Part shown: piece by piece, positions 1 through 8,923 of the stretch
Position numbering within the stretch: the first letter of the stretch is position 1
Layout: each line of letters begins with the position of its first letter
From: Candidatus Phytoplasma vitis
Lineage (GTDB): Bacteria > Bacillota_I > Bacilli_A > Acholeplasmatales > Acholeplasmataceae
DNA length: 64,000 nucleotides
Direction of reading: 5' to 3'
NCBI GenBank assembly: GCA_023934045.1
Contig: CP097583.1
Location: 434,001 to 498,000 of the forward strand
The notes under the pieces: generated by a model
Database searches by the model: none
What the model saw: the letters and a program-made list of their open reading frames with translations, nothing else
Told to the model about the DNA's origin: nothing
Made by a program: the position numbers and the translations under genes

Positions 1-335
1 TTTTTCACTTCTTTTACCAAAAAAAGACCTGGATCGCTAATTAAAGGAGTTCCTGCATCACTAATTAAAGCTAAATTATTACCTTTTTTTAACAAAAACA
101 AGACTTTTTGCAGACGTTCTTTTTCATTATATTTATGCAAAGAAATTAATTTATTTTTAAAATTATAAAAACGTAAAATTTTAAAAGCTGTTCTTGTGTC
201 TTCGGTTAAAATATAATTAACTTCTTTTAAAGTATCTAAAGCTCTAAAACTCAAATCAGACATATTTCCAATAGGTGTCGCCACTAAATACAACAATTTT
301 TTATTTTCAACAAAAGTTTTTTGAATAATTACCAT
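1..335 (-). CDS. rsmI: 16S rRNA (cytidine-1402-2'-O)-methyltransferase RsmI, N-terminal part
   Basis: The gene runs off the left edge, leaving the first 111 codons from an ATG at 335. The family uses S-adenosylmethionine to methylate C1402 in the decoding centre of 16S rRNA. I see the diagnostic motifs LVATPIGN near residue 18, EDTR near residue 41 and SDAGTPLISDPG near residue 92, in the order expected for the tetrapyrrole-methylase fold. It is the last gene seen of the long minus-strand cluster, 12 nt after holB, matching the holB-rsmI neighbourhood of Firmicutes. Confidence 0.93.
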   Translation of the reverse strand, partial: MVIIQKTFVENKKLLYLVATPIGNMSDLSFRALDTLKEVNYILTEDTRTAFKILRFYNFKNKLISLHKYNEKERLQKVLFLLKKGNNLALISDAGTPLISDPGLFLVKEVK

Positions 336-347
336 ATATTAAATATC

Positions 348-1280
348 CTAAAATTTTATTTTTTTACTAAAATCTATTAATAAAGCTAAAAAACAAAAAT
401 GTTCTTCTAAGATATTTTTTTTCTTTTCCATTTCAACTAAGTAATTTAAAATATTAATAATTGATTTTGAAGATAATTTATTATAAAAAGAATTTTCTAA
501 TAAATTATTAGAAAAATTAAAAGTAAGATTATTTTTTTTATAATATAAATCTAAAAAAAAACTTATTAAAAGAAATAAAAAATCATCCATAAAATTTTTT
601 TGTTTTATTATATGTCGAGCATCAAAAAATAATTTAGAAACTATTTTATTTTCTAGAGGAGTGTTTAAAAAAAATAAAAAAAATTTTTTTAAATCATAAT
701 AATAATTATCTAATTCTACTTTTCTTATTTTATTCAATAACAAAATCAAACTTTTATCTAATTTATTTATATTATTTTGTTTATCGTTAAAAAGATAATT
801 ATGTTCATATTCATTTTCTAAAGAAAAAACTTGTGCTCGAGATAAAATAGTAGAAAGAACCAAATTACGATCTTTAGTTAACAAAATTCCTAAAGTATTT
901 TTATTAATGGGATTTTCTAAAAAATAAAGTAAACTGTTGGCAACTCTATAAGATATATTTTCGATGCCATCAATAACATAAACTTTCTTTTTTTGTAACA
1001 AAGAAGTTTGATTAAAATACAATTGCATTTCTAAAATTTGTTCTTTTGTTATTTTGGTATTATTAGCATCTAAATAATAAAAATTAGGATAACAAAATGT
1101 TTTTATATGATGTTTTAAAATCTTAGAAGGTTTGTCTTTTTTTAAAAAATCATATACTAATTCAAACATAAATAATTTTTTTTCTTCTGGATGTGATCCT
1201 TCTATTAAATAAAGATGCATTAATTTTTTATTTTGAATAATAAATTTAAATTTTTCTAATAAAGATTTCGTATTAATCAT
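348..1280 (-). CDS. holB: DNA polymerase III delta' subunit (clamp-loader)
   Basis: This 310-residue protein has the layout of the delta' clamp-loader subunit, which helps open the beta clamp during replication. Visible landmarks are the N-terminal HLYLIEGSHP stretch, the KKVYVIDGIENIS strand-and-turn, a helix ending FLENP, and SRAQVF where clamp loaders carry the SRC-like motif. The Walker A position reads GSHPEEKK and lacks the GKT of an ATPase, as expected for the non-hydrolysing delta'. The ATG overlaps the TGA stop of tmk as ATGA, so the two are probably translationally coupled. The C-terminal third is poorly conserved and Lys/Phe-rich. Confidence 0.88.
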   Translation of the reverse strand: MINTKSLLEKFKFIIQNKKLMHLYLIEGSHPEEKKLFMFELVYDFLKKDKPSKILKHHIKTFCYPNFYYLDANNTKITKEQILEMQLYFNQTSLLQKKKVYVIDGIENISYRVANSLLYFLENPINKNTLGILLTKDRNLVLSTILSRAQVFSLENEYEHNYLFNDKQNNINKLDKSLILLLNKIRKVELDNYYYDLKKFFLFFLNTPLENKIVSKLFFDARHIIKQKNFMDDFLFLLISFFLDLYYKKNNLTFNFSNNLLENSFYNKLSSKSIINILNYLVEMEKKKNILEEHFCFLALLIDFSKKIKF

Positions 1281-1897
1281 ATTTTATTTTTTAATAACTG
1301 ATCAATTTTGTTTTCAATTATCAATTTTATTTCTTCCAAAGAAAGATTAGCATCTATTTTATAAATTCTTTCAGGATATTGTTCACAAAGTTTTAAATAA
1401 CCTTTTCTAACTTCATTATGAAAACTATTTTTTTGTAAATCGAAATATTCTATTTTATATTTTCTTTGCGCCTTTAATCTTTTGATTCCGATTTCAGGTT
1501 CTAAATCTAAATAAAAAGTTATGTTAGGTAAATTTTCCATAGCTAAAAAATTAATTTTTGTTATAAAATCTGGTCCTAATTTTCTAGCGTATCCTTGATA
1601 AGCTATCGAAGAATCAATATATCGATCACAAATAACAATTTTATTATCTTTTAAAGCGGGGATAATAACTTTTTTTAAATGTTCTGTTCTATCAGCAGCA
1701 TAAAACAAAGCTTCTGTATAAAAATCTATTTTATTACAATATCGAAATAAAATTTTTCTCATTTCCATATTAAAAGGGCATCCACCAGGTTCTTTAGTTA
1801 AAATAACATAATATTTTTGTATCATTTTTTCAAATAAAAAATGAGATAAAGTAGTTTTACCTGTTCCTTCACAACCTTCAAAAGAAATAAATATCAT
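1277..1897 (-). CDS. tmk: Thymidylate kinase
   Basis: The 206-residue protein phosphorylates dTMP to dTDP. The P-loop FEGCEGTGKTT lies at residues 6-16, the nucleotide-binding DRYIDSSIAYQG motif near residues 91-102, and the family-typical length is complete. It sits between truA and holB on the minus strand, 13 nt from truA. It ends in a TGA that overlaps the holB start, which directly supports UGA being a stop codon in this organism. Confidence 0.96.
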   Translation of the reverse strand: MIFISFEGCEGTGKTTLSHFLFEKMIQKYYVILTKEPGGCPFNMEMRKILFRYCNKIDFYTEALFYAADRTEHLKKVIIPALKDNKIVICDRYIDSSIAYQGYARKLGPDFITKINFLAMENLPNITFYLDLEPEIGIKRLKAQRKYKIEYFDLQKNSFHNEVRKGYLKLCEQYPERIYKIDANLSLEEIKLIIENKIDQLLKNKI

Positions 1898-1910
1898 AAT
1901 CTTCCTTTTT

Positions 1911-2642
1911 TTAATAAAAAATTTTCTTTAAACAAAGTCCATTAGATGGAGCTAAAAAATAAAATTTTTCACTATCAACATTAAACATATTTTCTAAATC
2001 TGTTAAAGTCTTTCTTTTTTGACCTATAAAAATTAAAAAACCTACTAAAAATAAAATCATTTGTTTTAAAAAACCTTTTCCATGAAAAAATAAAATAAAT
2101 TGATTTTCATTTTCTTCTGAATAAACTTTATAAATTACTTTAACTGTATTTTTTTTAGGATCTTTATTATTAGTAAATAAAACAAAATCTTTTTCACCTT
2201 CTAATAAATAAAGAGCTTCTTTAATAAGTGAAAAATTAATATTTTCAAAGTATACTTGAAAACGATAATTAAAAGAATTTAATTTTTTTTTTGAAAAAAC
2301 ATACTTATAAATTTTAGATTTAGTATGATAACGAGCATGAAATAAAGAATCTTTTTTTTCTATATCTAATACTTGAATATCGCAAGGCATTACCTTATTT
2401 AAAGCTCTTTTTAAAGAATATGGTTCAATCCAAAAAGAAGTTTTAAAATGGATAACTTGTTCTTCTGCATGAACACCTTTATCAGTACGACTGGCCGCTA
2501 TAGTTAAAATTTTTTGTTTAGTTATTTTAAATAAAGAACGTTCTAACACTGATTGAATTGTTATCACATTAGTCTGTTTTTGATAACCATGATAATTAGT
2601 GCCATCATAACTTAATATTAATTTATAAGTAAATTTTGACAA
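1911..2642 (-). CDS. truA: tRNA pseudouridine(38-40) synthase TruA
   Basis: TruA converts U38-U40 in the tRNA anticodon arm to pseudouridine. The catalytic motif AASRTDKGVHAEEQ is intact, with the nucleophilic Asp at residue 54. The N-terminal LSYDGTNYHGYQ and the C-terminal F-x-GKGFLKQMI segment match the family, and 243 residues is a normal length. It follows ecfT, as in Bacillus and Acholeplasma, and a clear GGAGG-type ribosome site lies just before the ATG. Confidence 0.96.
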   Translation of the reverse strand: MSKFTYKLILSYDGTNYHGYQKQTNVITIQSVLERSLFKITKQKILTIAASRTDKGVHAEEQVIHFKTSFWIEPYSLKRALNKVMPCDIQVLDIEKKDSLFHARYHTKSKIYKYVFSKKKLNSFNYRFQVYFENINFSLIKEALYLLEGEKDFVLFTNNKDPKKNTVKVIYKVYSEENENQFILFFHGKGFLKQMILFLVGFLIFIGQKRKTLTDLENMFNVDSEKFYFLAPSNGLCLKKIFY

Positions 2643-2696
2643 ATAAAAAACCTCCTTAATATATTAAATTTTTTTACAAATAAAATAATATTATTT

Positions 2697-3677
2697 TCAA
2701 ATAAAAAAACTCCAAACAAAAAAAACAAAAATAAAACAAAAGATAAAATAATCTTTTTTGGTAATTTGGAAAACATTTAATTTTGTTCTTGGTTTTTCTA
2801 AAACATATCCTCTTGTTTCCATAGCATTAGCCAAAACAAAAGATTTTTTAAAAGCTAAAATTAAAATAGGAATTAATAATGAAATTAAATAATAAACTTT
2901 TTTAAAAATATTTTTAGTATAAAAATTAAGTCCTCGAGATATTTGAGCTTTTAAAATTTTTTTACTTTCTTCTAATAAAAAAGGAATAGACATTAAAATC
3001 AAAGAAATCATAAGAGAAAAAATTTCAACAGGAAATTTAATTATTTTAAGAGGTTTTAAAAGAATTTCTAAACCGTCTTTAATTTCGATAAAAGAAGTTG
3101 TTTGGTTAATTAAAAAATTAAGCATAAAAAACAAACAAATACGTAAAAAAATAAAAAAAATATTTAATAAATCTTTTTTATCAAAATATAATTTTAAAAA
3201 AAAATCTTGATTTAACGAAGATTGTAAAAGACTAGGTAATATAATAACAAAGAAAAAAATAATTAAAAAATAAACATTTTTATATTCGTTTTTTATTAAA
3301 AAAAATGATACAAAATATAAAAACAAAATAATACTAAAAAAGAATGTTATATCATTAGGGAAAATAGAAAAAGAAAATTCTTTTTCTTTTGGTGAAACAT
3401 GAAGAAAAAAACAAAAAAGAAAAAAAAACTTTAAATTTAAAATTTGTCTTATAAATTTTATGAAAAAATTATCAATAAGTTTTAATAATAAAACAAAAAT
3501 AAAAATAAAAAAAATAAAATAAGAAAAATAAAATAATTGTTTTTGTAATGTTAATTTAGCATTTAAATCCAAATTTAAACTAAAAATAATTTTAAAAATT
3601 AAAATAAATAAAATAATTTTTAAAGAAGGATGAATACTTTTTAAAAAAGATTTATTTTTTATATTAATTATCTCCAT
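2697..3677 (-). CDS. ecfT: ECF transporter transmembrane subunit EcfT
   Basis: EcfT is the membrane scaffold that couples substrate-binding S components to the two ATPases of an energy-coupling-factor vitamin or metal importer. Several Phe/Ile-rich membrane segments are visible. The two coupling motifs are SRG at residues 247-249 and ETRG at 287-290, each in the context expected for the ARG motifs of EcfT. At 326 residues it is longer than typical (about 265). The excess is in the N-terminal half, which is extremely rich in Phe, Lys and Ile. It lies 4 nt after ecfA2. No S component is encoded in this window. Confidence 0.9.
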   Translation of the reverse strand: MEIINIKNKSFLKSIHPSLKIILFILIFKIIFSLNLDLNAKLTLQKQLFYFSYFIFFIFIFVLLLKLIDNFFIKFIRQILNLKFFFLFCFFLHVSPKEKEFSFSIFPNDITFFFSIILFLYFVSFFLIKNEYKNVYFLIIFFFVIILPSLLQSSLNQDFFLKLYFDKKDLLNIFFIFLRICLFFMLNFLINQTTSFIEIKDGLEILLKPLKIIKFPVEIFSLMISLILMSIPFLLEESKKILKAQISRGLNFYTKNIFKKVYYLISLLIPILILAFKKSFVLANAMETRGYVLEKPRTKLNVFQITKKDYFIFCFIFVFFVWSFFI

Positions 3678-3681
3678 GTGA

Positions 3682-4530
3682 TTATGTACCTTTATAAAAA
3701 TTCTTGAGACAATTTAACAATTCCTCATAAGAAAATTTCGGCTCAAAAGAGACTCCTAATTTTTGATTTAAAAATTTTAAAATTTTAAAAATTTTAGGTT
3801 CAGATAATCCAAATTTTGATAAATTATACTTTGTAAAGAAAATTTCTTTTAAACCATAAAATAAAATTTCACCTTTATCTAAAAAAATAATTTTATTAGC
3901 GTATTCAAATGCTAAATCTATATCATGAGTAATAAAAATAATAGTATTTTTATCTTTTTGATTTTTATTTTTTAAAATATTCATGATATCTTTGGAGCTA
4001 TTAACATCTAAACCTCTAGTAGGTTCATCTAAAATTAAAATAGACGGCTCAATAGCAAAAATACCAGCAATAGCAACTTTTCTTTGTTGTCCTTCAGATA
4101 ATTTAAAAGGAGAATTTTCAAATAAATCTTCAGTTATTCCAACTTGTTTTAAAGCTTTAACAGCTTTTTTTTTCACTTCTAAATTATTATTATTAAAATT
4201 TTTAGGGCCAAACATAACATCTTTTAAGATAGTGTTTTCAAAAAGTTGATATTCTGGAAATTGAAAAACCAAACCTATTTTTTTTTTCAAAGAAGTTAAA
4301 ATTTTTGGTGATGTCTTTTTATCTATTCTCTGCCCAAAAATATCTATATAACCTTCTGACGGAACTAATAAACTATTCATTAATTGAACTAAAGTGGATT
4401 TACCTGAACCTATTTTACCAATTACAGCTATAAAATCATTTTCAGAATTGATAGACAAATTGATATTACGTAAAGCTGCTTTTTTATTTTTATTGTAATA
4501 AAAAGTTACATCTTTAAATTGTATTGCCAC
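3682..4530 (-). CDS. ecfA2: ECF transporter ATP-binding subunit EcfA2
   Basis: This is one of two ABC ATPases that power the ECF importer. Walker A GKIGSGKST is at residues 38-46, the Q-loop FPEYQLFENT near residue 91, the signature as LSEGQ instead of LSGGQ, and Walker B ILILDEPTRGLD is followed by a TH switch. The start is GTG at 4530, placed 6 nt after AGGA, and it overlaps the end of ecfA1 by 25 nt. The Gly-to-Glu change in the signature is the only unusual catalytic feature, and it is not by itself a sign of inactivity. Confidence 0.92.
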   Translation of the reverse strand: MAIQFKDVTFYYNKNKKAALRNINLSINSENDFIAVIGKIGSGKSTLVQLMNSLLVPSEGYIDIFGQRIDKKTSPKILTSLKKKIGLVFQFPEYQLFENTILKDVMFGPKNFNNNNLEVKKKAVKALKQVGITEDLFENSPFKLSEGQQRKVAIAGIFAIEPSILILDEPTRGLDVNSSKDIMNILKNKNQKDKNTIIFITHDIDLAFEYANKIIFLDKGEILFYGLKEIFFTKYNLSKFGLSEPKIFKILKFLNQKLGVSFEPKFSYEELLNCLKNFYKGT

Positions 4531-5327
4531 AAAACATCCTTTAATTGTTTGATTTTTTTTTGATTTATCTCTGATAAATCTTTTTCTTTTTGCAAATCAT
4601 AATAGAGTTTTAATTCTAAAGGTAAATGATTATAATAATTTTGTAAAAACAAAGAATCTTTAATTAAATTTGAAGGTTTATCATATTTAATTAAATCGCC
4701 TTTATCTAAAATCATAATTTTATCGCTTTTCAAAGCAAAAGATAAATCGTGAGTTATAGTGATCAAAATTTTATTTTTTTGTTTATGAATATATTGTATA
4801 ATATCATAAATTTCTTCTGATCCTTGTGGATCTAAAAAAGATGTAGGCTCATCAAAAATAATAATATCTGGTTCCATAGATAAAACAGAAGCTATAGCCA
4901 CTTTTTGTTTTTGACCTCCTGATAATTCTTGAGGTTTAGATTCTAATAGATGTTGAATATTCAACATATTAGAATATTTCAATATTTTAGATTCAATTTT
5001 TTCACGAGATAATAATTGATTTTCTAAACCAAAAGCAATATCACTCTTAACATCGAAACCGACAAATTGATAATCAGGATTTTGGAAAACAATACCAATT
5101 AAAAAACGTAATTTTGTTAAATTATTTTCATTTAATTCAATATTATTAATAAAAATTCGACCTTTATGTTTGTTTAATAAACCAACTAATATTTTAGCTA
5201 AAGTAGTTTTTCCTGAACCATTATCTCCGATAATAGCAATCCATTGACCCGAATAAATTTCAAAATTCAAATCATTAAAAATTTGTTTATCTTTATAATT
5301 AAAACTTAAATTTTTAACAACTATCAT
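4506..5327 (-). CDS. ecfA1: ECF transporter ATP-binding subunit EcfA1
   Basis: This is the second ABC ATPase of the ECF module. Walker A GDNGSGKTT is at residues 34-42, with Q-loop FQNPDYQF, canonical signature LSGGQKQK, Walker B IIIFDEPTSFLDP and the switch ITHDLSF. It has 273 residues with an AAGGA site 5-6 nt before the ATG. The order rplQ-ecfA1-ecfA2-ecfT-truA is the standard Firmicutes arrangement, so these genes are probably transcribed from the ribosomal operon. Confidence 0.94.
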   Translation of the reverse strand: MIVVKNLSFNYKDKQIFNDLNFEIYSGQWIAIIGDNGSGKTTLAKILVGLLNKHKGRIFINNIELNENNLTKLRFLIGIVFQNPDYQFVGFDVKSDIAFGLENQLLSREKIESKILKYSNMLNIQHLLESKPQELSGGQKQKVAIASVLSMEPDIIIFDEPTSFLDPQGSEEIYDIIQYIHKQKNKILITITHDLSFALKSDKIMILDKGDLIKYDKPSNLIKDSLFLQNYYNHLPLELKLYYDLQKEKDLSEINQKKIKQLKDVLWQYNLKM

Positions 5328-5379
5328 TTTTTATCCTTTTTTCGTTTAATTTATAATTTTTTTTGATTTTTTAAAAATA

Positions 5380-5736
5380 TTAAACAAATAAAATAAGAGC
5401 CATAGGAGCAGAATCGCCTCTTCGACATTCGCTTTTAATAATTCTTGTATAACCACTTGTTCTATCTTGGTATTTGACAGATATTTCTTTGAATAATTTT
5501 TGTAAAACAGTTTTATCTGAATCAATTCTTTTATTAAATAAAAAAGTTGAAGCTAATCTTTGAGAATCTAAAGTGTTTTTTTTACTTAAAGTAATCACTT
5601 TATCAACTACTTTTCTAATTTCTTTAGCTCTAGATTCAGTAGTAAAAAGACGTTCGTTCATAATGAAACTAGCAACTAAATTTTTTAATAAAGATTTTCT
5701 ATGAGATGTATCACATCTTAATTTACTATAAGCCAT
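5380..5736 (-). CDS. rplQ: 50S ribosomal protein L17
   Basis: L17 lies near the peptide exit tunnel of the large subunit. The protein has 118 residues, starts MAYSKLRCDTSHRKSLLKNL and contains the conserved LFTTESRAKEIRKVVDKVITL stretch, read here in two halves. It ends with the typical SGYTRIIK...RRGDSAPMALILFV tail. It closes the alpha-operon part of the cluster and is separated from rpoA by 168 nt that hold a hairpin. Confidence 0.96.
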   Translation of the reverse strand: MAYSKLRCDTSHRKSLLKNLVASFIMNERLFTTESRAKEIRKVVDKVITLSKKNTLDSQRLASTFLFNKRIDSDKTVLQKLFKEISVKYQDRTSGYTRIIKSECRRGDSAPMALILFV

Positions 5737-5780
5737 ATTATTGCACCTTTTTAATTATTAAAAATATTTTTATATAACTC

Positions 5781-5823
5781 TTTATTTATAAAAAAATTAT
5801 AAATTACTTTTTTTATAAATAAA
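5781..5823. other. Perfect 16-bp hairpin in the rpoA-rplQ gap
   Basis: Positions 5781-5796 and 5808-5823 are exact reverse complements (AT only) around an 11-nt loop. The hairpin lies between the rpoA stop and the rplQ start, inside an otherwise tightly packed operon. It could be a weak terminator, an mRNA processing site or a stability element. There is no GC in the stem, so the free energy is modest. Confidence 0.5.
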
Positions 5824-5904
5824 AAATTCAAAAATATAAAAATTACTTAAATAAAAATAAAAAACTTTTTTTGTATTTTATATTATTTGTATTATTTTTG
5901 AATA

Positions 5905-6855
5905 TCAATTATTATCTTTAAAATGAAGATCTAATTCTTTCATTTTTTCTTTCAATTCTTCGAAAGATTTTTTTCCTAAACTATTTAATTTTAAAATATC
6001 TTTTTCATTTTGGTTCACTAATTCTTGGACGGTATTAATTCCTGATTTTTTTAAACTATTAAATAATCTAACTGATATTTCTAATTGATCTAACCTTAAA
6101 TTCAAAGCATGATTATAACTTTCTAATTTAGGTTCATAAACAAAATCTTGATTTTGAACTGTATCACATAAATCAACTAAAACATTTAAATGATCAATTA
6201 AAATTTTAGACGCTACTGACAAAACTTCTTTAGATGAAACAGATTTATTCGTTTCTATTTCCATAACTAATTCTTCTTTGCTATTGATTTTTTGTTCTAT
6301 ATGATAAGTTACTTTTAAAACTGGCGTGTATAAAGAATCAATTGCGATAACTCCAAATTGATTTTTACTATAAATTTTATTATCATCAGCAGATGAATAA
6401 CCAATTCCTTTTTTAATAGTTACTTCCATTTTAAAAGAAACATCAGGTGATAAATGAGCTATTATTTGATCTTTATTACAAATTTCGACTCCTTCAACAG
6501 TTTCAAAATCAGCAGCTGTTACTGTTTTTTCACCAACAACATCTATTTTCAATTTTTCTTCAAAATCTTCTTCTTGTGAAGTAGTACTAATAACAACTTT
6601 TTTTAAATTTAAAATAATAGACATAACATCTTCATAAACACCTTTTATTAAGCTGAATTCATGATCTACGCCTTCAATTTTAACATTTACAATAGCAACT
6701 CCTGGTAAAGAAGATAATAAAACTCTTCTTAAGGAATTACCTATTGTAATTCCAAAACCTTTTTCTAAAGGTTGAATAATAAATTTACCAAAAGATAAAT
6801 CTGAACCTTCTTGTTTAATATTCATGTTAGGTTTTATAAATTTCAATTTTTTCAT
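5905..6855 (-). CDS. rpoA: DNA-directed RNA polymerase alpha subunit
   Basis: RpoA nucleates RNA polymerase assembly and contacts upstream promoter DNA. The N-terminal domain has GFGITIGNSLRRVLLSSLPG, and the C-terminal domain ends with the helix-hairpin-helix region GINTVQELVNQ...LNSLGKKSFEELK. I start it at the ATG at 6855 (316 residues, first residues MKKLKFIKPN). That ATG has AGAGG 11 nt upstream, and 316 residues is the family length. The open frame continues 29 codons further into rpsK, but that extension is not RpoA-like. Confidence 0.95.
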   Translation of the reverse strand: MKKLKFIKPNMNIKQEGSDLSFGKFIIQPLEKGFGITIGNSLRRVLLSSLPGVAIVNVKIEGVDHEFSLIKGVYEDVMSIILNLKKVVISTTSQEEDFEEKLKIDVVGEKTVTAADFETVEGVEICNKDQIIAHLSPDVSFKMEVTIKKGIGYSSADDNKIYSKNQFGVIAIDSLYTPVLKVTYHIEQKINSKEELVMEIETNKSVSSKEVLSVASKILIDHLNVLVDLCDTVQNQDFVYEPKLESYNHALNLRLDQLEISVRLFNSLKKSGINTVQELVNQNEKDILKLNSLGKKSFEELKEKMKELDLHFKDNN

Positions 6856-6886
6856 TATAACATTAACCTCTTCAATAAATTTTTTT

Positions 6887-7288
6887 TTATCCACGAGGAC
6901 GTTTAGGGGGTCTACAACCATTATGTGGTACAGGAGTGACATCTCTTATAGCAGTAATTTCTAAATCAGATTCTTGTAAAGAACGAATAGAAATCTCTCT
7001 ACCAACGCCAGGCCCTTTAACAAAAACTTCAATTTGTTTCATTCCTTTATCTTTTGCTAAAGAAGAAACTTTTTTAGCTACTTGTTGAGCGATATACGAA
7101 GTAGATTTTTTACTATTTTTATAACCTAATAATCCTCCGCTACACCAAGCAATAGTATTTCCTTCTAAATCTGTAATAGTTATAATAGTATTATTAAAAG
7201 TAGCTTGAATATGAGCTATCCCTACAGGAACATTTTTTTTACTTTTTTTTGCTTTAACTCTTTTTTTTGATTTAACTTTTTGAGACAT
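6887..7288 (-). CDS. rpsK: 30S ribosomal protein S11
   Basis: S11 forms part of the small-subunit platform and the mRNA exit site. The 133-residue protein has the conserved [17 protein letters not shown] and [13 protein letters not shown] motifs. A basic N-terminal extension rich in Lys precedes the core. It sits between rpsM and rpoA. No rpsD is present at this point, unlike the E. coli alpha operon but as in many Firmicutes. Confidence 0.97.
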   Translation of the reverse strand: MSQKVKSKKRVKAKKSKKNVPVGIAHIQATFNNTIITITDLEGNTIAWCSGGLLGYKNSKKSTSYIAQQVAKKVSSLAKDKGMKQIEVFVKGPGVGREISIRSLQESDLEITAIRDVTPVPHNGCRPPKRPRG

Positions 7289-7311
7289 AATTAAAACACT
7301 CTTCCTTTAAA

Positions 7312-7674
7312 TTATTTAAATTTTTTATCTCCTGCGGAAGTTCTCTTACGACTTTTTTTAGCTGTTTTAGCATTATTTCTAGTTTTTTGACCTCTCACTG
7401 GTAATCCCATACGATGACGGATTCCTCTATCGCATCCTATTTCTTTTAATCTTTTGATATTTAAAGCAATTTTTCTTCTTAAATTACCTTCTATATCATA
7501 TTTATTGCATTCGCTTTTAATAAGAGTTATTTGTTTTTCACTTATATCATCTTGTTCGTTAATATTTAATTTTTGTAATATCTTTCTAACAGTTGCTGGA
7601 CCGATACCGTAGATACTTCTACTTAACTCAAAAACAATATTTCTCTTTTTTTTATCTTTTGATATCTTTGTCAT
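7312..7674 (-). CDS. rpsM: 30S ribosomal protein S13
   Basis: S13 contacts the P-site tRNA and the large subunit at the head of the 30S particle. The helix-turn segment IYGIGPATVRKILQKLNI is followed by LRRKIALNIKRLKEIGC and then the signature RHRMGLPVRGQKTRNNAKT. The 120-residue length is normal. It lies 17 nt after rpmJ and 23 nt before rpsK, with an AAGGAG site before the ATG. Confidence 0.97.
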   Translation of the reverse strand: MTKISKDKKKRNIVFELSRSIYGIGPATVRKILQKLNINEQDDISEKQITLIKSECNKYDIEGNLRRKIALNIKRLKEIGCDRGIRHRMGLPVRGQKTRNNAKTAKKSRKRTSAGDKKFK

Positions 7675-7691
7675 TTACCAAACTCCTTTGT

Positions 7692-7808
7692 TTAACCTTG
7701 TCTTTGATTATGACGACGTTTTTTCTTATTTATAACATAAACTCTTTTTTTACGACGTACAACGATATCATCATCACTACGTTTTTTAACAGAAGCTTTA
7801 ACTTTCAT
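7692..7808 (-). CDS. rpmJ: 50S ribosomal protein L36, zinc-free form
   Basis: This is a 38-residue gene. The protein starts [10 protein letters not shown] and ends with the L36 hallmark HNQRQG, and both ends match the family. The usual zinc ligands (C-x2-C ... C ... H) are gone: the C-x2-C position reads SDDD and the later Cys is Asn or Lys, so this is the 'C-minus' type. It overlaps the infA stop as ATGA and precedes rpsM, the normal spc-alpha junction. Confidence 0.95.
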   Translation of the reverse strand: MKVKASVKKRSDDDIVVRRKKRVYVINKKKRRHNQRQG

Positions 7809-8050
7809 TTAACATTATCCTTTTGTAAAAAACGATAAATAATACGACCACTATGATCGACTTTCACTTTATCACCTAATTGTATATGAATTCTACGAGT
7901 ACGTATTTTACCAGATATAAATCCTTCAATAATTCTTTGATCAAGAAGTTGTAATTTAAATCTTGCATTAGGTAACTTACCGACAACTACAGCTATAGCA
8001 TCAGTAGAACAGTTATTATCAATCGTTTTAGAATTCTTATTATCTACCAT
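7805..8050 (-). CDS. infA: Translation initiation factor IF-1
   Basis: IF-1 is an S1/OB-fold protein that occupies the ribosomal A site during initiation. Core motifs are [36 protein letters not shown] and the closing GRIIYRFLQ. At 81 residues it is about ten longer than usual because of a Ser/Asn-rich N-terminus ([13 protein letters not shown]). The TGA stop shares bases with the rpmJ ATG. It lies between map and rpmJ. Confidence 0.95.
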   Translation of the reverse strand: MVDNKNSKTIDNNCSTDAIAVVVGKLPNARFKLQLLDQRIIEGFISGKIRTRRIHIQLGDKVKVDHSGRIIYRFLQKDNVK

Positions 8051-8121
8051 TATTTTATTATTTTCCTTTTTTTATTCATTTTTATAATTTAAATTATTAA
8101 TATTTATTTTGTTTTATATTT

Positions 8122-8865
8122 TTATGTTAAAATTTCATATCCTTTATCAGTAACCAAAACTGTATGTTCAAAATGAGCGCTTAAACTTGAATCGGAAGTA
8201 ACAGCAGTCCAACCATCTTTTAATATTTTAATCTCTTTAGTTCCTAAAGTAAACATAGGTTCAATACAAAAAGTCATACCTGGTTCTAAAACATAATCTT
8301 TCAAAACAAAGTCAAAATTAAAAATATAAGGTTCTTCATGTAATTTCTTTCCAATACCATGACCGGAAAAAATCTCTATGATACCATAATTGTGTTTATT
8401 ACCAAATTTACCAATAGCACGTGAAATATCGGAAATCTTATTACCAGGCTTAACTTGTTCTATTCCTAAAAATAAAGATTTTTTAGTATTTTCTATAAAT
8501 TGTTTAATTTTATTTGAAACTGAATCTAAAGAATAAGTCCAAGCTGAATCTACACAATAACCTTTATGTTTAATACCTATATCTAAAGTGACAATATCGC
8601 CTAATTTAAGAATTCTTGTTTTAGAAGGTAATCCGTGAACTACAGCTTCATTCACTGAAATACAAATATAACCACCGAAGCCTTGATAACCTTTAAAAGC
8701 AGAAATAACACCATTTTTTTTCATCAAATCAAAAGCAATCATATCTAAATCAAAGGTAGAAATACCTACTTTTAAAAATTTTAATAATTCTTTTCTTATT
8801 AAAGATAAAATCTTTCCCGCCTCTTTCATTATAACGATTTCATCTAATGATTTAATTGATAACAT
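8122..8865 (-). CDS. map: Methionine aminopeptidase, type I
   Basis: The enzyme removes the N-terminal Met from nascent proteins. All five metal ligands can be placed: the two Asp in LDIGIKHKGYCVDSAW, the His in SGHGIGKKLHEEP, the Glu in FCIEPMF and the last Glu in FEHTVLV. Substrate-binding His lies in VVHGLPS. The 247-residue length is typical. It follows secY directly; adk, usually between them, is absent. Confidence 0.96.
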   Translation of the reverse strand: MLSIKSLDEIVIMKEAGKILSLIRKELLKFLKVGISTFDLDMIAFDLMKKNGVISAFKGYQGFGGYICISVNEAVVHGLPSKTRILKLGDIVTLDIGIKHKGYCVDSAWTYSLDSVSNKIKQFIENTKKSLFLGIEQVKPGNKISDISRAIGKFGNKHNYGIIEIFSGHGIGKKLHEEPYIFNFDFVLKDYVLEPGMTFCIEPMFTLGTKEIKILKDGWTAVTSDSSLSAHFEHTVLVTDKGYEILT

Positions 8866-8923
8866 AAAAAAATAAACAACCTTTAATTATTTTAATTAAT
8901 TTTTTTAAAATTTAAAAATTTAT

